From positions 19,437 to 32,521 of the forward strand of contig DJFY01000065.1 in NCBI GenBank assembly GCA_002431545.1: 13,085 nucleotides of DNA, written 5' to 3'. The position numbers and the translations under genes were made by a program. The notes beneath the pieces are model-generated. The model was not told the DNA's origin. It ran no database searches and worked only from the letters and a program-made list of their open reading frames with translations. The stretch comes from Cellvibrionales bacterium UBA5860. Lineage in GTDB: Bacteria; Pseudomonadota; Gammaproteobacteria; Pseudomonadales; Porticoccaceae. Positions 5,946-12,969 of this stretch are shown here, piece after piece (the first letter of the stretch is position 1; each line of letters starts with the position of its first letter).

Positions 5946-6632
5946 CTACGAGGCGTGCGGCTGCGGATTGTAGTAGTGGCGTCCCGACTTGATGGTCAGC
6001 AGGTATTCGACCAGATTGCGGTAGTCATCGTCATTGTGGATCGGGTCGATCTCGGCCGCGTTGACGATGAGTAGCGGCGCATCTTCGTAGAAATGGAAAA
6101 ACTGCTGGTAGGCTTCATTCAGTGCGCTGAGATATCGCTTGTCGATATATTTTTCCATGGCTACACCGCGACGATTCACCCGCTCCAGCAGGACTTCTGG
6201 CGGTGCCTGCAGGTAGATCACAAGATCCGGTGTCGGACTGTCAATCCTAAGTTGATCGTAGACGTTCTGGTACAGGCGCAGTTCGTCGTCGTCGAGTGTC
6301 ACCTGGGCGAACAAAGGGTCCTTTTCGATCAGAAAGTCGGCAATGCGCAGTGGCTTGAACATGTCGCCCTGACGCAAATCCTGCATCTGCCGCACCCGCT
6401 GAAACAGAAAATATAATTGCGTCGGCAGCGCCGCCCCGGGCAAGTCCTGATAAAAGCGCTCGAGAAAAGGGTTTTCCTCGGCCTGCTCCAGCAGGACGCT
6501 GTAATTGAACGTCGTAGCCAGACGCTTTGCCAGTGCGGTTTTACCGACCCCGATAGGGCCTTCCACGGCGACAAAGCTGGGCAGCAGTGCGGGCTCCAGG
6601 TTGAGGGCAATATCGTTAGCGAGTACTACCAC
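5946..6632 (-). CDS. deoxynucleoside kinase (dGK/dAK family)
   Basis: A 228-residue P-loop kinase of the deoxynucleoside kinase family (PF01712), which phosphorylates deoxynucleosides to 5'-monophosphates for salvage. Features are the Walker A motif GPIGVGKT (residues 25-32), EQAEENPFLERFYQD (49-63), RIADFLIEKDPLFA (96-109, substrate-side region), the strand LVIYLQAPPEVLLERVNRRG (137-156, with LID arginines) and EKYIDKRYLSALNEAY (160-175). Which base it prefers cannot be told. The start is GTG, preceded by GGAGAG on the minus strand; it overlaps the folK end by 17 bases, implying translational coupling. A kinase of this family between folK and panB recurs in gammaproteobacteria. Pantothenate and folate genes flank it, but there is no metabolic link beyond co-expression. 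Confidence 0.92.
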   Translation of the reverse strand: MVVLANDIALNLEPALLPSFVAVEGPIGVGKTALAKRLATTFNYSVLLEQAEENPFLERFYQDLPGAALPTQLYFLFQRVRQMQDLRQGDMFKPLRIADFLIEKDPLFAQVTLDDDELRLYQNVYDQLRIDSPTPDLVIYLQAPPEVLLERVNRRGVAMEKYIDKRYLSALNEAYQQFFHFYEDAPLLIVNAAEIDPIHNDDDYRNLVEYLLTIKSGRHYYNPQPHAS

Positions 6633-7125
6633 GCGTCTCTCCAGCGTCGAAGCGGACGATACCGTCTGGATTGCAGTTTGCCAATACCTCGGGCAGATAC
6701 TTCCCGCACGGCAGCTTCAGGTGTGGGGCGATATCGGCCAGCGGGTAGAGCACAAAGTTTCTTTCCAGCATGCGTGGATGGGGCAGCGTGAGTGTCCGAT
6801 TGCTGAAGATATACTGGTCATAGAGCAAAAGATCGAGATCTATGGTGCGTGGGCCCCAGCGCAAACAGCGCCTTCTGCCCAGACGGTTCTCAATAGACTG
6901 CAGTTTTCGCAGCAGGGTGGCCGGAGACAGGCGGGTCTCGACACAGATCACGGTATTGATAAATTCGGGTTGCGGGATGGGGCCAATCGCCAGCGACCGG
7001 TAACGGGGTGCTGTCTTCTGGATTCGGGTACCGGGAAGTGTCGCTATCGCGTCGATGGCGCGGTCGATCTGTCGCCACGGCTGCTTGAGGTTGCTGCCCA
7101 GGGCCACGTAGGTTTCAGTTGGCAT
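6616..7125 (-). CDS. folK: 2-amino-4-hydroxy-6-hydroxymethyldihydropteridine pyrophosphokinase (HPPK)
   Basis: FolK transfers pyrophosphate from ATP to 6-hydroxymethyl-7,8-dihydropterin in folate synthesis. The protein has 169 residues beginning MPTETYVALGSNL. It carries PEFINTVICVETRLSP (residues 53-68), LLRKLQSIENRLGR and the HPPK signature RWGPRTIDLDLLLY (89-102), whose D96 and D98 bind magnesium. LPHPRMLERNFVLYPLADIAP (near 114-134) completes the family pattern. The ATG at 7125 lies 11 bases inside the end of pcnB, so translation is probably coupled; a longer in-frame start at 7242 would put 39 residues inside pcnB and was rejected. The downstream kinase gene overlaps in turn. Confidence 0.96.
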   Translation of the reverse strand: MPTETYVALGSNLKQPWRQIDRAIDAIATLPGTRIQKTAPRYRSLAIGPIPQPEFINTVICVETRLSPATLLRKLQSIENRLGRRRCLRWGPRTIDLDLLLYDQYIFSNRTLTLPHPRMLERNFVLYPLADIAPHLKLPCGKYLPEVLANCNPDGIVRFDAGETRGSTR

Positions 7126-8461
7126 GGGGTGCGGGAGCGCGTTTGCGCGGCCTGCGGCGCGGTCGACGCTTGCGTTTGATGCGCGCGACCATGTCGTTGC
7201 GCGTATCTTCGTCGGCTTCCTGGAAGGCCGTCCACCAAGCACCCAGTCCCTGGCAATCCTCCCCGCTTTGTTCTCTCAGTAATAAAAAATCGTAAGCTGC
7301 GCGAAAGCGCGGCTGACCCACAAGATGAAAGGCCCGCTGACCACTGCGTTGCTGCAGACGGGGTTGAAATTCCCATATTTCGCGCATGGGAATACTAAAG
7401 CGCTTGGGAATGGCGATGCGTTTTACCTGCGCGGATACGGTTTCTGAAATCGCTGTGAGATAGGCCTGGCCGGGGGGATTGCCCGCCTTGATCAAGCCGA
7501 CTTCGCGTTGTTTTACTGCGGGCCACAGCAATGCTGCAAACAGGAACGCCGGCGTCACGTGCTTGCCGCGGTTGACTCTGGCATCTGTATTCGCCAGGGC
7601 CTGACGCAGGAAACCCCCGTAAGACGGGTCTTCTGCCGTGGCGCGGGCGGTTTCCGGAAACAAATGATGGTCCAGCTGGTGGTCATGCAGGTATTGCCAG
7701 GTGTCTACACCGTGCCCAGTCATCAACAGTTTCAGGGTTTCGTCAAATAATCGTGCTGCGGGAATGCTGTCGAGCAGGGCAGCTCCGCTCTCTATGTCGG
7801 CCCCGCTAGCGGACTCCAGATGGAAGCCCAATCGAGCCGAGAAACGCAATGCGCGCAGGATTCTGACGGGGTCTTCCCGGTAGCGTGCCGCCGGATCGCC
7901 GATCACGCGCAGAGTTTGCGTTTTCAGATCGGTTAGTCCGCCAGTGTAGTCGTAGATCAGGTTAGAGTTGGGGTCATAGTAGAGTGCGTTCACCGTAAAA
8001 TCCCGCCGGGCCGCATCTTCGTGGACGGATCCGAAGACGTTATCTCTAAGCAGCAAACCGTGACGGGAACGTTTAGAGGACGTGGCGTCGTCGCGGGCTT
8101 TCGGCGTGTGGTGGCCGCGAAACGTTGTGACTTCGACGATCTCGCGACCAAAGCGCACGTGAACAATTTGAAAACGGCGACCGATAATGCGAGCGCGTTT
8201 GAATAAGCGCTGGGTTTCTTCGGGTGTAGCATTGGTGGCGACGTCGAAATCCTTGGGTTTGATACCCAGGATCAGGTCTCTTACACAGCCGCCCACAACA
8301 TAGGCTTCAAAACCGGCTTCAGTGAGCGCAGCGACGGTTTTCAGGGCGCTTGGGCTGATTTTCTCCGGAGAAAGATCGAACTGCGAGGCGGGAACGGTAT
8401 GCGGTGGACGCTGCGACGACGGTTTCAACCGGTGAAGCGCTTTGCCGATTTTTCTTAGCAT
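7115..8461 (-). CDS. pcnB: poly(A) polymerase I
   Basis: PcnB adds 3' poly(A) tails that mark RNAs for decay. The 448-residue protein has the class II nucleotidyltransferase core: AYVVGGCVRDLILGIKPKDF (residues 53-72, with D71 and D73 as metal ligands), EIVEVTTFRG near 108, RRDFTVNALYYDP (152-164) and REDPVRILRALRFSARLGF (195-213). The polar N-terminal extension, the length and the very basic tail (residues 427-445, KRKRRPRRRPRKR region) favour poly(A) polymerase over CCA-adding enzyme. It is the first gene of the pcnB-folK-kinase-panB run and overlaps folK by 11 bases. The ribosome-binding site is weak. A possible promoter with a dyad repeat lies at 8491-8524. Confidence 0.96.
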   Translation of the reverse strand: MLRKIGKALHRLKPSSQRPPHTVPASQFDLSPEKISPSALKTVAALTEAGFEAYVVGGCVRDLILGIKPKDFDVATNATPEETQRLFKRARIIGRRFQIVHVRFGREIVEVTTFRGHHTPKARDDATSSKRSRHGLLLRDNVFGSVHEDAARRDFTVNALYYDPNSNLIYDYTGGLTDLKTQTLRVIGDPAARYREDPVRILRALRFSARLGFHLESASGADIESGAALLDSIPAARLFDETLKLLMTGHGVDTWQYLHDHQLDHHLFPETARATAEDPSYGGFLRQALANTDARVNRGKHVTPAFLFAALLWPAVKQREVGLIKAGNPPGQAYLTAISETVSAQVKRIAIPKRFSIPMREIWEFQPRLQQRSGQRAFHLVGQPRFRAAYDFLLLREQSGEDCQGLGAWWTAFQEADEDTRNDMVARIKRKRRPRRRPRKRAPAPHAN

Positions 8462-8490
8462 TCAACGACATGGGAGTGGGAAGAGTCGCC

Positions 8491-8496
8491 ATTCTA
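8491..8496 (-). promoter_or_regulatory. possible -10 element of pcnB
   Basis: TAGAAT on the minus strand matches TATAAT at 5 of 6 positions, about 30 bases before the pcnB ATG. No good -35 lies at 16-18 bases; that zone is occupied by the inverted repeat at 8505-8524. Confidence 0.3.
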
Positions 8497-8504
8497 ACAT
8501 AGCC

Positions 8505-8524
8505 TGACGGCATCAAGTCCGTCA
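8505..8524. repeat. inverted repeat in the pcnB promoter region
   Basis: TGACGG (8505-8510) and CCGTCA (8519-8524) are perfect 6-base inverted arms around 8 bases, centred about 18 bases upstream of the possible pcnB -10. Position and spacing suit a dimeric regulator site; no known regulator is assigned. Confidence 0.4.
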
Positions 8525-8692
8525 TTAATAGACATGCTTGCTCCGATACGATTTGAGCGGATTTGGCGCGTGTCGGCATAGGCAGCCTCGAGCGCGTAAA
8601 TCCGGTAGGCGGGGGGTATATCAACCTATTTGTCGTTAGGCATGGTGTGTGGGTGAGAAGTGCAGAACACCATTGATTTCGATACCGAAAGC

Positions 8693-8716
8693 AAAAAAGG
8701 AAGCCCGAAGGCTTCC
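8693..8716 (-). terminator. intrinsic terminator of the dksA-gluQRS transcript
   Basis: On the minus strand a perfect 7-bp GC-rich stem (GGAAGCC with GGCTTCC) closes a TTCG tetraloop and is followed directly by six T residues (8698-8693). On the plus strand only three T residues follow, so activity should be mainly on minus-strand transcripts. It lies 227 bases past the gluQRS stop and 231 bases before the pcnB start, separating the two units. Confidence 0.85.
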
Positions 8717-8943
8717 TTTCGATATGCCACGTTTTTTCGGATCTAACCCACCCTATTAAAACTTATAGCAACTACCAAGTTTGATTATTATTATGTTTTT
8801 TGTTGTTATATTTGTCTGTTTATTGTTGTTATGATTTAGCGTAATACTACAAACCAATCGGCAGTCTCGCCACACCTTTTTTAGAACAATTAAGAATCAG
8901 TGTATGGGGTTTTTCGTTGTTTCAGAATAAAAACTCGATTCTC

Positions 8944-9846
8944 TCAGTCAACCGCGATCGATGTTGGCGCTTTTTTACCGCTCTCGCCGGTTTTGAGCAC
9001 GTTCCTATGCCAGTTTTCCGCTGCCCACTGCAGCAGCTCTGACGCGGGTGCTCCCAAACTGGATGTCGGTGGTGTCAGTCCGATGAGACCCAGACAGCGC
9101 GTAATATTATGTTGTGCGCTTGTTGGATTGATCGCTGGGGCGAAGCGCTGTTTGCTCAATTTAAGCCCGGATGAATCGGTGAGTATCGGCGTGTGCCCGT
9201 AACGGGGTGCGGGCGATGACAGAAGCTGTAACAGGTGGAGCTGGCGCGGGGTTGAGTCGAGCAGATCGCCGCCTCGTATCACATGGGTGATGCTCTGAAA
9301 CGCGTCGTCAACGCTGACTGCCAATTGATATGCAAACAGCCCGTCCTTGCGCAATACGATAAAGTCGCCAATGGTTTGTTTCAGGTCAAACTGCTGGGGT
9401 CCGCAAAAAAGGTCGTTCCAGTGAACGCGATCGGCGATGTCGGTGCGGACTCGCCAGGCACAGGGTATATCGTCCTGACCTGGCGCAGTTTTCGTGCGAC
9501 AGCGCCCGTCGTAGATGCCTTCAAGATGGCGTAGCCGTTTTCGCGAACAGTTGCAGGGATACACCAGACCGTCGGCGCGCAGTTGGTGCCAGGCCTCGCG
9601 ATAGGCGGGGATGCGCCGGCTTTGGTATAGCACCGGGCCGTCCCAGTTCAGGCCGTGGGTTTCAAGTTGGGTCAGGATGGTGTCAGCAGCGCCGGGGACT
9701 TCGCGCGGCGAGTCGATATCCTCCATGCGGACCAGCCAGGTGCCGTGGTGAGCGCGGGCATCCAGGTAGCTGGTAACAGCTGCGAACAGGGAGCCCAGGT
9801 GCAGAGGGCCAGTGGGGGAGGGGGCAAAGCGACCGACATACATCAT
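8944..9846 (-). CDS. gluQ: glutamyl-Q tRNA(Asp) synthetase
   Basis: GluQRS, a stand-alone paralogue of the glutamyl-tRNA synthetase catalytic domain, attaches glutamate to queuosine at position 34 of tRNA(Asp). The protein has 300 residues beginning MMYVGRFAPSPTGPLHLGSL. The HIGH-type motif is HLGS (16-19), and VRMEDIDSPREVPGAADTIL matches the family closely. C98, C100, Y112 and C116 (YPCNCSRKRL ... IYDGRC) form the family's zinc site. The KMSKS-type motif is KLSKQ (229-233). As expected, there is no anticodon-binding domain. It starts 31 bases after the dksA stop, the usual dksA-gluQRS pairing, and the ribosome-binding site is weak. A 10-bp perfect palindrome (TCGGCGCCGA, 9865-9874) lies in the gap. 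The start could be either of the two adjacent ATG codons. Confidence 0.96.
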   Translation of the reverse strand: MMYVGRFAPSPTGPLHLGSLFAAVTSYLDARAHHGTWLVRMEDIDSPREVPGAADTILTQLETHGLNWDGPVLYQSRRIPAYREAWHQLRADGLVYPCNCSRKRLRHLEGIYDGRCRTKTAPGQDDIPCAWRVRTDIADRVHWNDLFCGPQQFDLKQTIGDFIVLRKDGLFAYQLAVSVDDAFQSITHVIRGGDLLDSTPRQLHLLQLLSSPAPRYGHTPILTDSSGLKLSKQRFAPAINPTSAQHNITRCLGLIGLTPPTSSLGAPASELLQWAAENWHRNVLKTGESGKKAPTSIAVD

Positions 9847-9877
9847 GCACTCGGTCTACGTGTGTCGGCGCCGAGGC

Positions 9878-10327
9878 TTATCCGCCCGTGATCTGCCTTT
9901 CCTTGATTTCGTCGAGCGTTTTACAGTCCACACAGAGAGTCGCCGTGGGCCGGGCTTCGAGGCGGCGAATGCCAATATCGACGCCACACTGTTCACAATA
10001 GCCGTAGTCATCGGCGTCGATCAGCTCAATGGTGCCATCGATTTTCTTGATCAGTTTACGCTCGCGATCCCGTGCCCTTAGTTCGAGGGCAAATTCTTCT
10101 TCCTGAGTGGCGCGGTCCGCCGGGTCGGGAAAGTTGGCCGCTTCGTCTTTCATATGGTTCACGGTGCGGTCGACTTCTTCCATCAATTCCTGTTTCCAGG
10201 CCAGTAACAGCTTGCGGAAATGCGTTCGCTGATTTTCGTTCATGTACTCCTCGCCCTTCTTTTCTTTGTAGGGTTCGAAGCCGTGAATAAGGACCGGCGA
10301 CGTATCGGCTTTTTTCTTTCTAGCCAT
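9878..10327 (-). CDS. dksA: RNA polymerase-binding transcription factor DksA
   Basis: DksA enters the secondary channel of RNA polymerase and, with ppGpp, represses rRNA-type promoters and activates amino-acid genes. The 149-residue protein has the coiled-coil arm (about residues 31-105) with tip NFPDPADRATQEEEFALELR; D68 and D71 correspond to the acidic tip pair of E. coli DksA. The zinc finger is formed by C111, C114, C132 and C135 (CEQCGVDIGIRRLEARP ... LCVDC). GFEPYKEKKGEEYMNENQ at the N-terminus fits the full-length family, so the ATG at 10327 is preferred over the internal one. GGAAG precedes it by 6 bases. It is the first gene of the dksA-gluQRS unit and has its own strong promoter at 10363-10391. 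Confidence 0.97.
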   Translation of the reverse strand: MARKKKADTSPVLIHGFEPYKEKKGEEYMNENQRTHFRKLLLAWKQELMEEVDRTVNHMKDEAANFPDPADRATQEEEFALELRARDRERKLIKKIDGTIELIDADDYGYCEQCGVDIGIRRLEARPTATLCVDCKTLDEIKERQITGG

Positions 10328-10362
10328 CGAGTACTTCCGTGACAGGTTTTTTGAAACCCGCG

Positions 10363-10391
10363 TTTATAGTGCTAAGCACATTAATTTGCAA
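10363..10391 (-). promoter_or_regulatory. sigma-70 promoter of dksA with GC-rich discriminator
   Basis: On the minus strand TTGCAA (10391-10386) and TATAAA (10368-10363) are separated by exactly 17 bases. The six bases after the -10 are CGCGGG, a GC-rich discriminator of the kind found at promoters inhibited by DksA and ppGpp. The spacer contains an 11-base dyad, GTGCT-A-AGCAC (10369-10379). The ATG is 35 bases beyond the -10. Confidence 0.7.
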
Positions 10392-10482
10392 GTGTTATTT
10401 GCCCTGGGGAAGGGAGCGGCCACCGTCCTGCGAAGTGAGTGGCGTTGTCGGTACAATAGGTGAAATTAATCGGGTATCGCCC

Positions 10483-11658
10483 ATGACCAGAGCTCGAAAG
10501 CCCCGTTACGCCAGTCGTCTCGACCATATGACCTCGTTCAAGGTGGTCGATTTTCTCGAGGCTGCCATCGCCCTTGAAGCCCAGGGCCGGGATATCATCA
10601 GAATGGAAGCCGGCCAGCCGGCGTTCGAAACCGCGCCGGCGATTGTCGAAGCGGCAACGCGGGCGCTGAAGGAAGAGAAAACCCAGTACACACCATCGTT
10701 GGGTGTGACTGAATTGCGTGCGGCAATCGCCGATTTTTACCGGCAGCGCTACGGATTGGACGTGCCCTCGCACCGCGTTGTTGTGACTACCGGTAGCAGC
10801 GCCGCTATCGGTATCGCATCTGATCTGTTGATTAACCCCGGAGACGGTCTGCAGCTGACGGACCCGGGGTATCCCTGCAACGCCAATTTTGTACGCCGTG
10901 CGGGTGGCGAGCCGCAGCTGATCCCGGTTTTTGCCGAGAACGCGTACCAGCTCACTGCGCAAGCCGTCGGTCAGCACTGGCGCGATAATACGATCGGGGT
11001 GATGGCCGCTTCGCCGAGTAACCCCACCGGTGAAATGATCGAGTGGGGCAATTTGTGCGCGATTCACGATGTGGTCACGCAAAAGAACGGCACATTGATC
11101 GTCGATGAGTTGTACCACGGTCTGGTTTACGATCAGCGGGAAAAAACAATTCTCGAGTACAGCGATGACGTTATTGTGATCAACAGCTTTTCCAAATACT
11201 TCGGTATGACGGGCTGGCGTCTGGGCTGGATGGTAGTGCCGGAAGCGGCGCTGGAAGCCATTGGCATCATGACGCAGAATTTCTACATCTCGCCACCGAG
11301 CATTGCGCAATATGCCGCCCTGGGGGCGTTTCGACCGGACACCATCGCACTGATGGAAGAGCGGCGCACGGAATTCAAGCGGCGGCGGGATTTTCTCGTG
11401 CCCAGTCTGCGCGATCTGGGTTTTGTCATTCCGCACATGCCTGCGGGGGCGTTCTATGTCTATGCGAGTATCGAAAATATCGCCGAAGACTGTGAGGCTT
11501 TTTGCTGGGATATGCTGGAACGCGCTGGCGTTGCTTTTACGCCGGGTACGGATTTCGGGCACAACCTGGCCCGCCAGCATGTACGGTTTTCCTATACGCA
11601 GGACATGGACCGTCTGGCGCTGGCGGTAGAGCGTTTGCACAAAGCCCTGGCTGTCTGA
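10483..11658 (+). CDS. class I/II pyridoxal-phosphate aminotransferase
   Basis: A 391-residue fold-type I PLP enzyme. Motifs in order are EAGQPAFETAPAI (residues 42-54), TTGSSAAIGIASD (102-114), PSNPTG (178-183, N180), IVDELYHGL (206-214, D208 and Y211 around the cofactor), SFSKYFGMTGWRLGW (235-249, with K238 the Schiff-base lysine) and HVRFSY (366-371, R368 for the substrate carboxylate). This is the aspartate/alanine aminotransferase subgroup, but the amino-acid substrate cannot be assigned from motifs. The ATG at 10483 precedes the family-like region; an open frame back to 10339 runs into the dksA promoter and was rejected. The ribosome-binding site is poor. The gene diverges from dksA and its stop overlaps the sfsA start by one base. 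Confidence 0.93.
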   Translation: MTRARKPRYASRLDHMTSFKVVDFLEAAIALEAQGRDIIRMEAGQPAFETAPAIVEAATRALKEEKTQYTPSLGVTELRAAIADFYRQRYGLDVPSHRVVVTTGSSAAIGIASDLLINPGDGLQLTDPGYPCNANFVRRAGGEPQLIPVFAENAYQLTAQAVGQHWRDNTIGVMAASPSNPTGEMIEWGNLCAIHDVVTQKNGTLIVDELYHGLVYDQREKTILEYSDDVIVINSFSKYFGMTGWRLGWMVVPEAALEAIGIMTQNFYISPPSIAQYAALGAFRPDTIALMEERRTEFKRRRDFLVPSLRDLGFVIPHMPAGAFYVYASIENIAEDCEAFCWDMLERAGVAFTPGTDFGHNLARQHVRFSYTQDMDRLALAVERLHKALAV

Positions 11659-12365
11659 TGGAGTTTAGCCCACCGCTGGAAGAGGCCCGGTTTATTCGGC
11701 GTTACAAACGTTTCTTTGCCGATGTTGAGCTGGACGACGGTAGCGTATTGACGATTCATTGTGCCAATACCGGTTCAATGCGCGGTTGTATCAACCCGGG
11801 CAGTCCCTGCTGGTTTTCCCGGTCCAATAATCCAAAGCGTAAACTACCGGGTACGCTCGAGTTGGTGACCACGGAGGGCGGACGCTTTGCCGGGGTCAAC
11901 ACCGCGCGCACCAATCACCTGGTGGTGGAGGCGATTCTGTCCGGTTTAGTCAGCGGTTTACGGGACTACACGGAATTGGCGACGGAACAACGATACGGCG
12001 AGGAAGGTAGCCGCATCGATATTTTATTAACGGGGGCCGATAGTCCCTGCTATGTCGAGGTTAAGAATGTCACACTCGAAGCACCTGGCCGGCAAGGTCT
12101 CTTTCCCGATGCAGTGACCGACCGGGGGGCAAAACATCTGCGCGAGTTGGCCCGCATGGCCAAGGCGGGCCAGCGGGCGGTGTTGTTTTATTGTGCTCAG
12201 CTGAGCGAGACGGATGAGCTTGGCGTCGCCGGGGATATCGACCCGATGTATGCCGAGACGCTGCGCTTGGCGCAAAAAGCGGGGGTCGAGGTGATGGCCT
12301 GGGGCTGCGATCTCTCCCCTTCCGGGATTGCGATCTCGCGGGAGCTGGCGTTTATGCCGCCTTGA
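11658..12365 (+). CDS. sfsA: SfsA family DNA/RNA nuclease-like protein
   Basis: SfsA was named for stimulating sugar fermentation in E. coli and is now grouped with PD-(D/E)xK nucleases with nucleic-acid binding; its cellular role remains unclear. The protein has 235 residues, matching the family. It begins MEFSPPLEEARFIRRYKRFF (OB-like N-terminal part), then HCANTGSMRGC (34-44) and NTARTNHLVVEAI (81-93). The nuclease core is GSRIDILL (D121) followed by CYVEVKNVTL (E134 and K136). FPDAVTDRGAKHLREL (149-164) is the family signature. All catalytic residues are present. The ATG overlaps the aminotransferase stop (TGATG), so translation is coupled and the two genes form an operon. Confidence 0.96.
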   Translation: MEFSPPLEEARFIRRYKRFFADVELDDGSVLTIHCANTGSMRGCINPGSPCWFSRSNNPKRKLPGTLELVTTEGGRFAGVNTARTNHLVVEAILSGLVSGLRDYTELATEQRYGEEGSRIDILLTGADSPCYVEVKNVTLEAPGRQGLFPDAVTDRGAKHLRELARMAKAGQRAVLFYCAQLSETDELGVAGDIDPMYAETLRLAQKAGVEVMAWGCDLSPSGIAISRELAFMPP

Positions 12366-12435
12366 TCGGGTTAGATGGGTTCTTGCGAACGGCGAAAGTC
12401 AGGACTTCGAAAAAAAATATATTGCAGAAGAACAA

Positions 12436-12464
12436 GGCCCGCAAATGCGGGCCTCTATTATTTT
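12436..12464 (+). terminator. intrinsic terminator after sfsA
   Basis: A perfect 7-bp GC stem, GGCCCGC (12436-12442) with GCGGGCC (12447-12453), has a 4-base loop AAAT and is followed by the T-rich run TCTATTATTTT. It lies 70 bases after the sfsA stop. The tail is interrupted, so efficiency may be moderate. Confidence 0.75.
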
Positions 12465-12579
12465 CTGCGTTCGATTTTTTTGTCGTGGTTATTATGACCG
12501 CGGCAACGCGGATCGCTTTTGGCCAGCCCTGGTGAACCGTCGCGGGTAGGATACCGCTGTTGTCCTGGCTGGACCTGTG

Positions 12580-12969
12580 CTACATCTTGCCGTCGATCTC
12601 GACAACGCGTTGTTTGAATTTCCATTGCCCATTTTGCTTGACCACGGTGTCGAGATAACGCCCGGAATTGCTGGCGCTGACTTTGTCGCCGCAATCCATA
12701 AGGATCAGATAGGCGTCGTGGCTTGCAGTGTCGCCATTGACTTCCACAATAGCATCGGTGGTGCAGTGTTTAACCTTCATAGTGGGTATCATTTTTTTGG
12801 CAAAAGCCAACAGGGCCTCGCTGCCCGAGGCTAGTTGCTTGCCGCCCATCTCAAAAATACCGTCTTCGGTAAAACATTCAACCCAGGCTTCAGGGTTGCC
12901 GTAGTCAAAAGCGCGGTTATAGCGTGCCGCCAGTTCTCGAATGGCAAGGTGATCTTCTACATTACTCAT
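12580..12969 (-). CDS. NTF2-like / SnoaL-like domain protein
   Basis: A 129-residue single-domain protein of the SnoaL-like (NTF2 fold) group. The N-terminal pattern HLAIRELAARYNRAFDYGNP (residues 7-26) followed by WVECFTEDGIFEMGG (29-43) is typical of the subgroup related to ring-hydroxylating dioxygenase small subunits. The later strands TDAIVEVNGDTASHDAYLIL and NGQWKFKQRVVEIDGKM complete the cone-shaped barrel. H68 (KHCTTDA) and D85 sit where several members have pocket residues. The reaction is unknown. AGGGG lies 8 bases before the ATG at 12969. It is convergent with sfsA, and the upstream neighbour is outside the window. It is not a close copy of the other NTF2-like protein at 850-1203: openings and lengths differ. 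Confidence 0.85.
   Translation of the reverse strand: MSNVEDHLAIRELAARYNRAFDYGNPEAWVECFTEDGIFEMGGKQLASGSEALLAFAKKMIPTMKVKHCTTDAIVEVNGDTASHDAYLILMDCGDKVSASNSGRYLDTVVKQNGQWKFKQRVVEIDGKM

Larger units (their letters stand above)
8462..8943. other. 482-base intergenic region, partly very AT-rich
   Basis: No gene was found. The left part is the pcnB leader and promoter region. A strong hairpin terminator lies at 8693-8716. Between it and the gluQRS stop (8944) is an AT-rich stretch: 8761-8820 has 14 G or C in 60 bases, by hand count. Read as minus-strand RNA, 8781-8837 is A/C-rich with a single G, so it would be unstructured. This could be a long gluQRS 3' untranslated region, a Rho-loading region or a small RNA. 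Confidence 0.6.

Noticed and set aside
8792..8833. Tiny plus-strand frame encoding a very hydrophobic peptide (MFFVVIFVCLLLL)
   Set aside because: It arises from the T-rich run, has no ribosome-binding site and no plus-strand promoter that I can see.
10381..11640. Long open frame (419 codons) on the minus strand antisense to the aminotransferase
   Set aside because: It lies fully inside a gene with complete PLP-enzyme motifs on the other strand. Its translation is rich in His, Arg and Gln and has no family features, as expected of a shadow frame.
12498..12511. Small hairpin CCGCG-GCAA-CGCGG downstream of the right-end NTF2-like gene
   Set aside because: Five-base stem without a U-tract on the minus strand, so not a convincing terminator for that gene.
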